Below are positions 38,237 through 47,587 of a stretch of 64,000 nucleotides of DNA, one piece after another. The position numbers were made by a program, and so were the translations under genes. Source of the DNA: Mesorhizobium sp. AR02. Its GTDB lineage: Bacteria > Pseudomonadota > Alphaproteobacteria > Rhizobiales > Rhizobiaceae. The first letter of the stretch is position 1; every line of letters begins with the position of its first letter. The notes below the pieces were generated by a model. That model saw nothing but the letters and a program-made list of their open reading frames with translations, ran no database searches and had not been told where the DNA came from. The stretch lies in assembly GCF_024746835.1 (NCBI RefSeq), contig NZ_CP080531.1, forward strand, positions 2,418,001-2,482,000. Direction: 5' to 3'.

Positions 38237-38551
38237 TCAAGCCGCGAACTTCAGCCCCATAATGCCGCAGACAATCAGCGCGATGCAGGCAAGTCGGATC
38301 GCGGTTGCGGGCTCGCCGAGCAGCCAGATGCCGAGCAGCGCCGTGCCGACGGTGCCGATGCCGGTCCACACCGCATAGGCGGTGCCGACGGGAAGCGCCT
38401 TCAGCGCCAGGCCAAGCAAAGTAAGGCTGACGATCATCGAGGCGACGGTGAGGACCGTCGGCACCAGTTTCGAGAAGCCATCAGTGTATTTGAGGCCGAT
38501 CGCCCAGCCGATTTCGAACAGACCGGCGAAAAACAGAAGAATCCATGACAT
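38237..38551 (-). CDS. gdx: Small multidrug resistance family guanidinium exporter, Gdx/SugE type
   Basis: The ATG at 38551 with GGAG 8 bp upstream gives 104 residues and four membrane spans. The sequence follows Escherichia coli SugE/Gdx closely as I recall it: [35 protein letters not shown] and [11 protein letters not shown]. The membrane glutamate in GLFEIGWA is the proton/substrate carboxylate. Gdx exports guanidinium in exchange for protons; the quaternary-ammonium branch has different loop motifs. A candidate guanidine-II riboswitch lies upstream, which strengthens the functional call. Confidence 0.9.
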   Translation of the reverse strand: MSWILLFFAGLFEIGWAIGLKYTDGFSKLVPTVLTVASMIVSLTLLGLALKALPVGTAYAVWTGIGTVGTALLGIWLLGEPATAIRLACIALIVCGIMGLKFAA

Positions 38552-38616
38552 CGGGAACGCTCCATCCAGCATGGGGCCGGAGACGGAATCCGATCCTCAG
38601 ATGCTGATCATAGTGG

Positions 38617-38665
38617 CGGGTCGTCCCGACCGAATTTTCGGGGAAGCGCGGGGGCGTCCCCGCGC
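38617..38665 (-). promoter_or_regulatory. Candidate guanidine-II (mini-ykkC) riboswitch
   Basis: On the strand of the gdx gene, 66 bp before its start, two GC-rich hairpins stand in series. The first (38646-38665) has an 8-bp stem GCGCGGGG/CCCCGCGC with loop ACGC. The second (38617-38628) has a 4-bp stem CGGG/CCCG with loop ACGA. They are 17 nt apart. Guanidine-II RNAs consist of two hairpins with ACGR loops that kiss through their CG pair and usually sit before SugE/Gdx genes. The second loop fits exactly; the first has C in place of the expected purine. Confidence 0.5.
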
Positions 38666-38756
38666 CACAAATATAGGATTGTCCAAACGCCCGATCAACC
38701 CGGCGACATTGTCTGACGCCGCCGGTGGGATTTCGCCGCGCCTGACTTGCCGAGGC

Positions 38757-38882
38757 CTACTTTTCCTTGATGCGCATCGCCTTGACCGGCGGCGCCTTCA
38801 GGGCGGGAGCGGGTGCCGGCTTCTTGGCATCCTTCTTCGGCTTGCGGGCTTCCTTGCCTGCCTTCATCGCACCTTTAGCCAT
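38757..38882 (-). CDS. Small basic protein of unknown function
   Basis: A 41-residue product starts at the ATG at 38882 behind a clear ribosome site (GGAGG). It reads MAKGAMKAGKEARKPKKDAK and ends in a proline/alanine-rich part with KAMRIKEK. Nearly one third of residues are lysine or arginine, so it is likely disordered and may bind nucleic acid. I recall similar short lysine-rich proteins in other rhizobia but no function. It is monocistronic. Confidence 0.65.
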   Translation of the reverse strand: MAKGAMKAGKEARKPKKDAKKPAPAPALKAPPVKAMRIKEK

Positions 38883-39097
38883 GATTCGTTCCTCCAGTTG
38901 CGGGATGCAGAGTGAAACAAGAGAAACGCTTTGCTGCAAGGGGGCAGCGCGCCTGTCGCGACTGCCGGTAGACGGCTTTCAACCGGTTTCTAATTTGCTC
39001 GTAAACCATCCCGGTCCGTGCCATTCTTCATCTTCGCACTGCAGCATCGACCCGCGCCTTCGCCGGGTGATCGTCAGGCAGGCCGGTCAGGACAACA

Positions 39098-39907
39098 ATG
39101 CGGATCCACATCGGCTGCGAGATGAGTTTCGACTTCCCGCAGGAAACGCCGCTTATCGCGATGCTCAATGTCCACTATTCCCGCGCCTCCGATCTCGAGC
39201 GCCCGGATTTTTTGACCTCGAATCCGCCGGTGCCGATCGAGAGTTACCGCGACAGTTTCGGCAATTGGTGCAACCGCTTCGTTGCTCCGCCCGGCCGATT
39301 CACATTCGGCACCGATGCGGTAATCCGCGCGCCCGGCACTTTCGAAATGGGCGACCTGATGGCCTGGCAGCACGAGGTGCGCGACCTGCCGGCGGACACG
39401 CTGCTGTTTTTGCTGCCCAGCCGGTTTTGCGAAAGCGACCTTCTGGCCAGTGAGGCGTGGCGGCTGTTCGGCCATACGCCGCTCGGCATCCCGCGCGTGC
39501 AGGCGGTGTGCGATTTCGTCCACAACCATATCGTCTTCAATTACGGCAACGCGCGGCCGACGCGCACCGCCGCGGAAGCCTATCGCGAGCAGAGCGGCGT
39601 GTGCCGTGACTTCGCGCATCTCGCCGTCACCTTCTGCCGGGCACTCAACATCCCGACGCGTTACTGCACCGGCTACATCAGCGATATCGGCATGCCGAGG
39701 CCGTGGTCGAGCATGGATTTCGCTGCCTGGATGGAAGTCTATCTCGGCGGCCGCTGGCATGTCTTCGACCCGCGCAACAATGCACCGCGGATCGGGCGCA
39801 TCCTGATCGCCTCCGGCCGTGACGCGGCGGATGTGCCGCTGACCCATATTTTCGGACCAGGGACACTTACCGGCTTCAAGGTGTGGACCGACGAGATCGT
39901 CGAATAG
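39098..39907 (+). CDS. Transglutaminase-like family protein
   Basis: The 269-residue protein has the transglutaminase/cysteine-protease core: SGVCRDFAHLAVTFCRALNIPTRY (in pieces) with the catalytic cysteine, AWMEVYLGGRWHVFDPRN with histidine and aspartate. An N-terminal beta domain of about 110 residues precedes it, as in bacterial members often found with peptide ligases. No signal peptide is evident, so it is likely cytoplasmic. It probably hydrolyses or transfers amide bonds in peptides; no partner gene is nearby. Confidence 0.87.
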   Translation: MRIHIGCEMSFDFPQETPLIAMLNVHYSRASDLERPDFLTSNPPVPIESYRDSFGNWCNRFVAPPGRFTFGTDAVIRAPGTFEMGDLMAWQHEVRDLPADTLLFLLPSRFCESDLLASEAWRLFGHTPLGIPRVQAVCDFVHNHIVFNYGNARPTRTAAEAYREQSGVCRDFAHLAVTFCRALNIPTRYCTGYISDIGMPRPWSSMDFAAWMEVYLGGRWHVFDPRNNAPRIGRILIASGRDAADVPLTHIFGPGTLTGFKVWTDEIVE

Positions 39908-39932
39908 AAGGCGTTCCTGTCCATAAGTCTTC

Positions 39933-39956
39933 AACCGTCTGAACGGCTGGACGGTT
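39933..39956 (+). terminator. Possible hairpin terminator after the transglutaminase gene
   Basis: AACCGTC and GACGGTT form a perfect 7-bp stem around a 10-bp loop, 26 bp after the stop codon. There is no T tract, so the call is weak. Confidence 0.35.
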
Positions 39957-40029
39957 CGCGCGTTGTGCTGCCTGTGGAGCTTCGGCGGCAGGGCCGTTAC
40001 AATGGGCATCCTGAAGGGGACAAGACTGC

Positions 40030-40983
40030 ATGGCCGGGCATGGCGGCTCGAAAACGGTTATCTACGCGGCGCTGGCCGGCAATATGGCCATCGCGCTGAC
40101 CAAATTCGCCGCCGCCTTCTTCACCGGCAGCTCGGCAATGTTGTCGGAAGGCGTGCACTCGCTGGTCGATACCGGCAATGGCGGCCTGCTGCTCTACGGC
40201 ATGCACCGTGCCGCGCGCCCGGCCGACCGTACGCATCCGCTCGGCCACGGCCGCGAACTCTATTTCTGGAGCTTCATCGTTGCCCTGCTGGTCTTCGCGC
40301 TGGGTGCCGGCGTGTCGTTCTACGAGGGCATCGTCCACATCATGGCGCCGGAGCCGGTCGCCAACGTCAAGGTGAACTATATCGTTCTCGGCCTGTCCTT
40401 CCTGTTCGAAGGCACCTCCTGGATGGTGGCGCTGAAGGAATTCCGCCGAGAGAAGGGCAAGCAGGGTTGGCTGCAAGCGTTGCAATCAAGCAAGGACCCG
40501 AGCGTCTATACCGTGCTGTTCGAGGACAGTGCGGCGCTCCTCGGCCTGATCGTCGCCTTTGCCGGCATATTGGCGGCGGAGCTGCTGGAGATGCCGGAGC
40601 TCGACGGCGCCGCCTCGATCGGCATCGCGCTGATCCTCGGCGCAACGGCGATCTTCCTCGCCCGCGAAAGCAAGGGGCTGCTCATCGGCGAGCCGGCCTC
40701 ACCCGAGGTGCAGAAAAAGGTGCTGGCGATCGCCCAGCAAGACCCGGCGGTGCAGCGGGCGAACGGCGTGCTGACCGTCCACATGGGGCCGCAGGAGATC
40801 GTCGCCGGCTTGAGCATCGAGTTCGAGGACCATCTAACGGCGCCGGAGATCGAGGCCTGTGTCGAGCGCATCGAGGCCCGGCTGAAAAAGGAGATGCCGG
40901 AGATCACGCGGCTGTTCGTCAAGCCGCAGACGACGGGCACCTGGGAGCAGCGGCGCAAGCTGATCGAAGCCGCGTCCGAGTAG
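40030..40983 (+). CDS. Cation diffusion facilitator family transporter
   Basis: The 317-residue protein has the CDF signature region SSAMLSEGVHSLVDTGNGGLL with metal-site histidine and aspartate, then RTHPLGHGRELYFWSF, and six hydrophobic spans. A second DSAALLGLIVAFAG segment supplies the other metal ligands, and a C-terminal cytoplasmic domain follows. It exports divalent metals such as zinc or manganese in exchange for protons. The single-gene context gives no hint of which metal. Confidence 0.9.
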   Translation: MAGHGGSKTVIYAALAGNMAIALTKFAAAFFTGSSAMLSEGVHSLVDTGNGGLLLYGMHRAARPADRTHPLGHGRELYFWSFIVALLVFALGAGVSFYEGIVHIMAPEPVANVKVNYIVLGLSFLFEGTSWMVALKEFRREKGKQGWLQALQSSKDPSVYTVLFEDSAALLGLIVAFAGILAAELLEMPELDGAASIGIALILGATAIFLARESKGLLIGEPASPEVQKKVLAIAQQDPAVQRANGVLTVHMGPQEIVAGLSIEFEDHLTAPEIEACVERIEARLKKEMPEITRLFVKPQTTGTWEQRRKLIEAASE

Positions 40984-41060
40984 TCCTGGACCAGCACTGC
41001 ACTGTTGGCCCCACCACCTGGTCCCGCTAAGATCGGTCGGTGGATTTCGGAGGAGCAAGC

Positions 41061-41465
41061 ATGAAGATCGATGGCGGGTGCCATTGCGGCGCCATCACCT
41101 ATGAAGCGGAGGTCGATCCGGAAAAGACCTCGATCTGCCACTGCACGGACTGTCAGCAACTGACCGGCACGGCCTTTCGCGTCACCGTTCCCGCGCCTGA
41201 GGATCACTACCGGATCACCAGGGGCATGCCAAAGATCTATATCAAGACCGGATCGAGCGGCGCCAAGCGCGCCCAGGCCTTTTGCGGCGACTGCGGTTCG
41301 CATCTTTACGCGACGTCGGTTGGCGACGGCCCGAAAGTCTATGGGATCAGGGCGGGGACCGCGCGGCAACGCGAGGATTTGGTCCCGACACAACAGAAGT
41401 GGCACCGATCGGCTCTGCACTGGCTTCCGGAATTCGAGGGCATAAGCATCGTGGAGGAGCAGTAG
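41061..41465 (+). CDS. GFA-domain zinc protein (glutathione-dependent formaldehyde-activating-like)
   Basis: The ATG at 41061 follows GGAGGAG and gives 134 residues. Zinc-binding cysteines are in GGCHCGAITYEA, ICHCTDCQQLTG and FCGDCGSHLY, the typical three groups of the Gfa fold. The name comes from a protein proposed to join glutathione and formaldehyde; for most members, including this one, the true reaction is not known. Cytoplasmic. Confidence 0.88.
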   Translation: MKIDGGCHCGAITYEAEVDPEKTSICHCTDCQQLTGTAFRVTVPAPEDHYRITRGMPKIYIKTGSSGAKRAQAFCGDCGSHLYATSVGDGPKVYGIRAGTARQREDLVPTQQKWHRSALHWLPEFEGISIVEEQ

Positions 41466-41546
41466 CCCCCTCTCTTGGGTCGAAAGCCGCCCAGGACACA
41501 CAATTATGTGCTAGCCTCGCTCGCATCAAACGGGCGGGTGATCGCG

Positions 41547-42359
41547 ATGTTGGAAACGGACAAATTGTTTGCCGGTTCGATCCCGGAAAATTACGACCGC
41601 TATATGGTGCCGTTGATTTTCGAGCCGTTCGCCACGGACCTTGCACGCAGAGCCGCGTCCTTCTCGCCCAGCGCCGTCCTGGAAGTCGCCGCGGGCACCG
41701 GGGTCGTCACCCGCGCCTTGGCGCCAAAACTATCCCCTGACGCAAGCTATGTCGTGACCGACCTCAACCAGCCGATGCTCGACTACGCCGCTTCGTGTCA
41801 AGCGCCCGACAGTCGCATCCAATGGCGCCAGGCTGATGCCATGGCGCTGCCCTTTGAAGATGCGGCCTTCGATCTCGTTTGCTGCCAGTTCGGCGCGATG
41901 TTCTTTCCCAGCCGCCCCTCCGCCTACCGCGAAGCAAAGCGGGTGCTGAAGCCCGGCGGACATTTTCTGTTCAATGTTTGGGATCGCATCGAAGAGAATG
42001 TGTTTGCCGATGATGTGACCAATGCCCTGGCCAGGATTTTTCCGAACGATCCGCCACGCTTTCTCGCCCGCACGCCGCACGGCTACCACGATACGGCATT
42101 GATCCGCAGAGACCTTGAGGAGGCAGGTTTCTCGGGTGTGGCGATCGAGACGAGAGCCAAACAAAGCCGTGCGCCCTCGCCGCGCATTCCGGCCGTTGCC
42201 TATTGCCAGGGAACCGTTCTTCGCACCGAAATCGAGGGCCGGGATCCGGGCAAACTCGACGCTGCAACGGACTATGCCGCAGCCGCGATTGCGGCCAGAC
42301 ATGGCAGCGGTGCGGTTGCCGCTAAAATTCAGGCGCACGTCATCGTGGCCGTGGCCTAG
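41547..42359 (+). CDS. Class I SAM-dependent methyltransferase
   Basis: The ATG at 41547 gives 270 residues. Motif I is VLEVAAGTGVVTRAL, motif II region YVVTDLNQPMLDYA, then WRQADAMALPFEDAAFDLV and the VLKPGGHFLFNVWD segment, as in UbiE-like and related small-molecule methyltransferases. A GTG at 41538 is an alternative start. Neither substrate nor pathway is indicated by the neighbours. Confidence 0.87.
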   Translation: MLETDKLFAGSIPENYDRYMVPLIFEPFATDLARRAASFSPSAVLEVAAGTGVVTRALAPKLSPDASYVVTDLNQPMLDYAASCQAPDSRIQWRQADAMALPFEDAAFDLVCCQFGAMFFPSRPSAYREAKRVLKPGGHFLFNVWDRIEENVFADDVTNALARIFPNDPPRFLARTPHGYHDTALIRRDLEEAGFSGVAIETRAKQSRAPSPRIPAVAYCQGTVLRTEIEGRDPGKLDAATDYAAAAIAARHGSGAVAAKIQAHVIVAVA

Positions 42360-42372
42360 GTGGAATTGCCCG

Positions 42373-43644
42373 CTAGTCGTCGCCTTCGACGACCCGCAGC
42401 CTGAGCTGGCCGGTCTTTGAATCGGCAACACGCGGGCCGGGCTCGAGTTTCGCGGCCGGTGCCCGTGACGGTGTCTCCGGGGCGGCATCGCCTTCTGGCT
42501 GCACGCCGAACTCCAGCGCCTCGATCTTCTGGCCGCGCTTGGTCACCTTCGATGTCGAGACGAGGATATCGTCGATGTCCTTGGCCGACTGGCCGAAATG
42601 GACCTGCAGCTTGCGCACCCGTTCGTCGACGCGCTCGACATCCTCCATCAGCCGGATCACCTCGCCCTGGATCAGATGCGCCTGTTCGCGCATGCGGGCA
42701 TCCTTGAGGATCGCCTGGATGACCTGGATCGACAGCATCAATAGCGACGGCGAGACGATGACGACGCGGGCGCGGTGCGCCTTGTGGACGATCGCCTCGA
42801 AATTCTCGTGGATTTCGGCGAAGACCGATTCCGACGGCACGAACATGAAGGCGGTGTCCTGCGTCTCGCCCTGGATCAGGTATTTTTCCGAGATATCGCG
42901 GACATGGATCTCGATGTCACGGCGGAACGCCTGCGAGGCGACCTTCTGCAGGTCGGCGCCATCGGCGGCGCGGATGGCATTCCAGGCTTCCAGCGGAAAT
43001 TTGGCGTCGATGGCAAGCGACGGCGCGCAGTTCGGCATCTTGACCAGGCAGTCCGGCCGGCTGCCATTCGACAGTGTCGCCTGGAATTCATAGGCGCCAT
43101 GCGGCAGGCCGTCGGCGACGATCGCCTCCATACGCGATTGACCGAAGGCGCCGCGCGTCTGTTTGTTGGAGAGGATCGCCTGCAGCTGCACGACCTGGCC
43201 GGCGAGCGACTGGATGTTGCCTTGCGCGACATCGATGATCGCCAGCCGCTCCTGCAGTTTGGCCAGGCTCTCATGCGTGGATTTGGTCTGCTCGGTCATG
43301 GTCTGGCCGAGGCGGCCGGTCATGGCGTCGAGCCGCTGGCCGATCGACTGCGTCAGTTCCGCCTGGCGCGCTCCGAACACTTCGGCGATGGCGCCCATGC
43401 GGCCCTGCATTTCGGCCTGGCTTTGCAATATGCCGGCCATCCGTGCCTCGGCGTCGCGGGCATGGTCGGCGGCTTCCGCGGCAGCGACCTCGCGCGCCTT
43501 GGCCGACCGCCATAGCGCGATGACCAGCATCACGAACAGGCCGAGAAACAGCACGGCGCCCAAGGCCAGCGCGTGGCCAAGCGTGATTGTCGAGGCGCCA
43601 AGCCTTGCGACGGGCTCGGAAAGGATGGTGCTCAGATCATTCAT
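42373..43644 (-). CDS. rmuC: DNA recombination protein RmuC
   Basis: The ATG at 43644 gives 423 residues. An N-terminal membrane anchor (LGHALALGAVLFLGLFVML) is followed by about 130 residues of coiled coil and then the RmuC domain with PNCAPSLAIDAKFPLEAW and FMFVPSESVFAEIHENF. RmuC limits DNA inversion and was proposed to be a nuclease-like protein acting at DNA ends. In rhizobia the gene often stands next to def and fmt, as here, divergently from def. Confidence 0.92.
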   Translation of the reverse strand: MNDLSTILSEPVARLGASTITLGHALALGAVLFLGLFVMLVIALWRSAKAREVAAAEAADHARDAEARMAGILQSQAEMQGRMGAIAEVFGARQAELTQSIGQRLDAMTGRLGQTMTEQTKSTHESLAKLQERLAIIDVAQGNIQSLAGQVVQLQAILSNKQTRGAFGQSRMEAIVADGLPHGAYEFQATLSNGSRPDCLVKMPNCAPSLAIDAKFPLEAWNAIRAADGADLQKVASQAFRRDIEIHVRDISEKYLIQGETQDTAFMFVPSESVFAEIHENFEAIVHKAHRARVVIVSPSLLMLSIQVIQAILKDARMREQAHLIQGEVIRLMEDVERVDERVRKLQVHFGQSAKDIDDILVSTSKVTKRGQKIEALEFGVQPEGDAAPETPSRAPAAKLEPGPRVADSKTGQLRLRVVEGDD

Positions 43645-43747
43645 GTGGACAGCATAGCCGATTCGGCAGCCTGGCACAGATCAAAACGTGAACGGGGCTC
43701 AGGCGCACCGGTTGACGCTTTTCGCTGGACGTCTTAGGTGGAACGCC

Positions 43748-44278
43748 ATGCCGATCAAGCCGCTCATCATTCTTCCCGATCCCATCCTGCGCCAGCTTTC
43801 CAAGCCGGTGGAGCGCGTCGACACGCCTTTGCGCAAACTCGCCGACGACATGCTGGCGACCATGTATGACGCGCCCGGCATCGGCCTGGCGGCGATCCAG
43901 ATCGGCGAGCCGCTGCGCATGCTGGTGATCGACCTGGCCAAGGAAGACGAAACGCCGGCGCCGCATGTCTTCATCAACCCGGAGATCCTGGAGAGCGCCG
44001 AGGCGCGCTCCGTCTACGAGGAAGGCTGCCTGTCGATCCCCGACTATTACGCCGAGGTCGAACGCCCGGCTTCCGTTCGCGTGAAATATCTCGATCGCGA
44101 CGGCAAGCTGCAGGAGATGGAGGCCGAGGGCCTGATGGCGACCTGCCTGCAGCATGAGATCGACCATCTCAACGGCGTGCTGTTCATCGACCACATCTCG
44201 AAGCTGAAGCGCGACATGGTGGTGAAGAAGTTCAAGAAGCTCGCCAAGGACAAGGCTCCGGGCAAGCTGGTGGGATAG
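43748..44278 (+). CDS. def: Peptide deformylase
   Basis: The ATG at 43748, behind AGGTGG, gives 176 residues. The three metal-site motifs are complete: [19 protein letters not shown] and [13 protein letters not shown]. It removes the formyl group from the N-terminal methionine of new proteins, the step that reverses Fmt action. It starts a cluster def, antitoxin-like gene, fmt, GNAT, truA on one strand. Confidence 0.96.
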   Translation: MPIKPLIILPDPILRQLSKPVERVDTPLRKLADDMLATMYDAPGIGLAAIQIGEPLRMLVIDLAKEDETPAPHVFINPEILESAEARSVYEEGCLSIPDYYAEVERPASVRVKYLDRDGKLQEMEAEGLMATCLQHEIDHLNGVLFIDHISKLKRDMVVKKFKKLAKDKAPGKLVG

Positions 44279-44331
44279 GCTAGAGTCCTTTCCAAGCTGA
44301 TGTCGGCGGGACAGTGCCAATGGAGACGCCG

Positions 44332-44610
44332 ATGGCCGACATGCTGATCAAGGACATTCCCGAGCCTTTGAAACGCGAAATCGAACACGCGGCACGCAAG
44401 GACGGCGAGAGCCTGTCAGGCAAGGCGATCGATCTTCTGCGCAAAGGCATGGCTGCAGAACGAGAAGGCCGGTCAGGGCCGGGACTCTCGGCATGGGATG
44501 CGATTCGCTCGGCTTTTGCGGCTGAGAACGCAATTGGCGATGAATACGCGGAGATCATGGATAGAATCGAAGCGGAAAGGAAAAGCGACCACGGTCGTCC
44601 GCGACTTTGA
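44332..44610 (+). CDS. FitA-like ribbon-helix-helix antitoxin, no toxin partner
   Basis: The ATG at 44332 has GGAG 7 bp upstream and gives 92 residues. The start MADMLIKDIPEPLKREIEHAARKDGESLSGKA (in pieces) is the Arc/FitA ribbon-helix-helix, and the end IEAERKSDHGRPRL resembles the toxin-wrapping tail of FitA/VapB antitoxins. Normally a PIN-domain toxin gene overlaps the antitoxin stop; here the next gene is fmt after 89 bp. It is therefore an orphan that splits the usual def-fmt pair. It may be a remnant or have been kept as a DNA-binding protein. Confidence 0.75.
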   Translation: MADMLIKDIPEPLKREIEHAARKDGESLSGKAIDLLRKGMAAEREGRSGPGLSAWDAIRSAFAAENAIGDEYAEIMDRIEAERKSDHGRPRL

Positions 44611-44699
44611 CGGGCTTGACCTGAAGCGCGTAAACCCGTTTGAAGCGGGTGCCTAAGCCGGCTCACGGCGCGAGCAGTAGACAGGATATCGTAAGAAAA

Positions 44700-45653
44700 A
44701 TGCCCCTTCGCGTCATCTTCATGGGCACGCCGGAGTTTTCGGTGTCGACGCTGCGCGCCATTGCCGAAGCCGGACATGAGGTATCAGCCGTCTACACACA
44801 GCCGCCGCGTGCCGCCGGCCGGCGCGGGCTGGAACTGACGCCATCTCCGGTGCAGCGCGAGGCCGAGCGGCTGGGCATCGAGGTGCGCACGCCGACATCC
44901 CTCAAGAGCGAAGCCGAGCAGGCCACGTTCCATGCGCTGCAGGCCGATGTCGCCGTGGTCGTCGCCTATGGTTTGCTGCTGCCGAAGGCGATACTCGACG
45001 CACCCCGGCTTGGCTGCATCAACGGCCATGCATCGCTTCTGCCGCGCTGGCGCGGTGCCGCCCCCATCCAGCGCGCCATCATGGCGGGTGACCTGGAAAG
45101 CGGCATGATGGTAATGCGCATGGAAGAGGGTTTGGACACCGGACCGGTGGGATTGCTTGAAAAATGCCCGATCGGCCCCGATATGACAGCCGGCGATCTG
45201 CATGATCGGTTGATGAGCGTTGGTGCGACCCTGATGGTGGAAGCGCTGGCGCGGCTGGAAGAAAACGCCCTGAGATTTACCGCGCAAGCGGCGGAAGGGG
45301 TGACTTACGCCAGAAAAATCGATAAATCCGAGACGCGCGTGGACTGGACGCGGCCTGCGGCCGAGGTCCACAACCACCTTCGTGGCCTGTCGCCCTTTCC
45401 CGGCGCCTGGTCCGAAATTGACATTGGCGGCCGCATGGAACGGCTGAAACTGCTTCGCTCGACGCTGTCCGAAGGCCTGTCGCTTTCGGACGATTTGGGC
45501 GAGTCGGGAGGAATTCTCGATGACCGGCTGACGGTCGCCTGCGGGGCAGGCGCGGTCAGTCTGGTCGAAGTTCAACGTGCGGGCGGAAAGCCCGCCGCCG
45601 CGTCGGAATTCCTGCGCGGAGCCAAGATCGTAAAAGGAATGAAGTTCTCATGA
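44700..45653 (+). CDS. fmt: Methionyl-tRNA formyltransferase
   Basis: The ATG at 44700 gives 317 residues beginning [15 protein letters not shown]. The catalytic segment [20 protein letters not shown] contains the conserved asparagine and histidine, and the C-terminal tRNA-binding domain begins near [22 protein letters not shown]. It formylates initiator methionyl-tRNA with 10-formyltetrahydrofolate. It overlaps the next gene by 4 bp. Confidence 0.96.
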   Translation: MPLRVIFMGTPEFSVSTLRAIAEAGHEVSAVYTQPPRAAGRRGLELTPSPVQREAERLGIEVRTPTSLKSEAEQATFHALQADVAVVVAYGLLLPKAILDAPRLGCINGHASLLPRWRGAAPIQRAIMAGDLESGMMVMRMEEGLDTGPVGLLEKCPIGPDMTAGDLHDRLMSVGATLMVEALARLEENALRFTAQAAEGVTYARKIDKSETRVDWTRPAAEVHNHLRGLSPFPGAWSEIDIGGRMERLKLLRSTLSEGLSLSDDLGESGGILDDRLTVACGAGAVSLVEVQRAGGKPAAASEFLRGAKIVKGMKFS

Positions 45654-46156
45654 GCATGATGTCGATACGCGCGGCAACGCCGCGGGATCGCGAGGCCATT
45701 CGCCTCGTCGAGGAACACGCTTTCGGCCAGCAGGCGGAGGCCGGGCTGGTCGATGCGCTGGTCACTGGCGGCGACGCCGTCGTCGAACTGGTGGCGGAAG
45801 AAGACGGGCAAGTGGTCGGCCACATCCTGTTTTCGCGGCTGTTCGTCCAGAATGGCGGCAAGAGCTTTGCGGCCCTGGCACTGGCGCCGCTGGCGGTGGA
45901 GCCTTCGTTTCATGGCAGCGGAATTGGCGGGGCGCTGATCCGCGAGGCGCATATCCGGCTCAGGGATGCCGGCGAGACGCTGGCCGTGGTGCTGGGCGAC
46001 CCGGCCTATTATGGCCGTTTCGGCTACAGCCATGCGCGTGCCGAGAAGTTCGAAAGCGAGTACCAGGGCGAGGCGCTGCAGGCGCTGACCTGGGGCGACG
46101 CTCCGGAGGCCGGCAAGCTGGTCTACGCTTCCGCCTTCACTGCTCTCGCCGCCTAG
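45650..46156 (+). CDS. GNAT-family N-acetyltransferase
   Basis: The 168-residue protein has the GNAT acetyl-CoA loop as [20 protein letters not shown] and a following [17 protein letters not shown] segment typical of the YhbS branch. The start overlaps the fmt stop (ATGA), giving translational coupling between fmt and truA. The acceptor substrate is unknown. Confidence 0.88.
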   Translation: MSMMSIRAATPRDREAIRLVEEHAFGQQAEAGLVDALVTGGDAVVELVAEEDGQVVGHILFSRLFVQNGGKSFAALALAPLAVEPSFHGSGIGGALIREAHIRLRDAGETLAVVLGDPAYYGRFGYSHARAEKFESEYQGEALQALTWGDAPEAGKLVYASAFTALAA

Positions 46157-46179
46157 GCGAGAGCGTATAGCCGCCCGGC

Positions 46180-46926
46180 ATGCCGCGTTTTCGCCTCGAC
46201 ATCGAATATGACGGCAGCCTGTTTGCCGGCTGGCAGCACCAGGCCGATCAGCCTTCGGTGCAGCAGGCGATCGAGCAGGCAATCGAAAAATTCAGCGGCG
46301 AGGCGGTGCGGCTGCGTGCCGCCGGCCGTACCGATGCCGGCGTGCATGCGACCGCCCAGGTGGCGCATGTCGATCTCGCCAAGGCATGGCCTGAAGACAA
46401 GGTGCGCGATGCCATCAACGCCCATCTGCAGGCGGCCGGCGCGCATGTCGCCATCCTGAAGGCGGCGATCGCCCCCGACGATTTCGACGCGCGCTTCTCG
46501 GCCACAGGCCGCCACTATCTCTACCGCATCCTCAACCGGCGCGCGCCCGCGGCGCTGGAAAAGGGCAAGGTGTGGTGGGTGCCGAAGCGGCTCGACGCCA
46601 GCGCCATGCATGAGGCCGCGAAAATCCTGCTTGGCCGGCATGACTTCACCACCTTCCGTTCGACCCAGTGCCAGGCCAACAGCCCGGTCCGGACGCTGGA
46701 GCGGCTCGATGTGAGCCGACACGGTGACCTGATCGAAGTGAGGGCTTCGGCGCGCTCCTTCCTGCACAACCAGGTCCGCTCCATGGTCGGCTCGCTCAAA
46801 CGCGTCGGCGATGGCGGCTGGACCGAGGCCGACCTCGAGGCAGCGCTCGAGGCGCGCGACCGCGCCGCCTGCGGCCAGGTGGCGCCGCCCGACGGGCTTT
46901 TTCTCGTTGGTGTCGACTATCCCTAG
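46180..46926 (+). CDS. truA: tRNA pseudouridine(38-40) synthase
   Basis: The 248-residue protein has the start [18 protein letters not shown], the catalytic aspartate in [11 protein letters not shown], and [15 protein letters not shown] near the end, all TruA landmarks. It isomerises uridines 38-40 in the anticodon arm. It follows the GNAT gene by 23 bp in the fmt cluster; the next gene is convergent. Confidence 0.95.
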   Translation: MPRFRLDIEYDGSLFAGWQHQADQPSVQQAIEQAIEKFSGEAVRLRAAGRTDAGVHATAQVAHVDLAKAWPEDKVRDAINAHLQAAGAHVAILKAAIAPDDFDARFSATGRHYLYRILNRRAPAALEKGKVWWVPKRLDASAMHEAAKILLGRHDFTTFRSTQCQANSPVRTLERLDVSRHGDLIEVRASARSFLHNQVRSMVGSLKRVGDGGWTEADLEAALEARDRAACGQVAPPDGLFLVGVDYP

Positions 46927-46979
46927 AAGATCACGCGCCATCGTCCAGAAAGCAGGATCGGCTTTCGGAAAGGGGGGCG

Positions 46980-47582
46980 CTAGGCTCCATACTCGGGCAT
47001 GGTGATGCCGAGCAGCAGCTGAAGCGCGTATTGCACGGTTTGCGAGGCAATGAGCATGCCGAAGAAAACCGCGGTTGCGATCGCCGCGCCCTTGCCGATG
47101 GCGGCATTGGTCACCCGCCACAGCAGAACTTCCGACAGCAAAAACAGGATCAGTATCATCGCCGTGACAATCTGATCGGTGACGGGCACAAACAGGCTGA
47201 GCAGCGATGCAGGCAGCATGATCCACGCCGTGATTGCCGTCGCCCAATTGTATGCGACGACATAGTGGACAAAGCGGCCGCCGATCCCGACGCGGGGCGC
47301 GATGAACGCAAGCCCCACGATCGGCAGCACCCAGCTGCCGAGATCGGTCCCGCAGAGGCGAATAAGCATGCTGAACCGGCCGGCAAAAGCGTTGGGATCG
47401 CCGAACTGGTTGGCGATCCCAACCCAGCTGACGATCAGCGCCGGCGCGGCAACGACAATGGCAAAAAAGGAATTCCAGAAACCGTCGGCCGACAGGTCGA
47501 GCAGGCGCAGGCCGTCGACCTTGCCGAGCATCAGCCGCCCGGCACCGATCAGCGAAGCTTGGGTCTCATCCGCCGAAAGCAT
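46980..47582 (-). CDS. Conserved membrane protein downstream of dapE
   Basis: The ATG at 47582 gives 200 residues starting MLSADETQASLIGAGRLMLG. Five or so hydrophobic spans follow, with WNSFFAIVVAAPALIVSW near residue 36 and an LLLWRV-type polar break near 153. It lies 5 bp after the dapE stop, so it is translated from the dapE message. No function is known to me. Confidence 0.75.
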   Translation of the reverse strand: MLSADETQASLIGAGRLMLGKVDGLRLLDLSADGFWNSFFAIVVAAPALIVSWVGIANQFGDPNAFAGRFSMLIRLCGTDLGSWVLPIVGLAFIAPRVGIGGRFVHYVVAYNWATAITAWIMLPASLLSLFVPVTDQIVTAMILILFLLSEVLLWRVTNAAIGKGAAIATAVFFGMLIASQTVQYALQLLLGITMPEYGA

Positions 47583-47587
47583 GCTGC

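Noticed and set aside
44314..44331. Earlier GTG/ATG starts for the antitoxin-like gene
   Set aside because: Only the ATG at 44332 has a well-spaced ribosome site and matches the usual antitoxin N-terminus.
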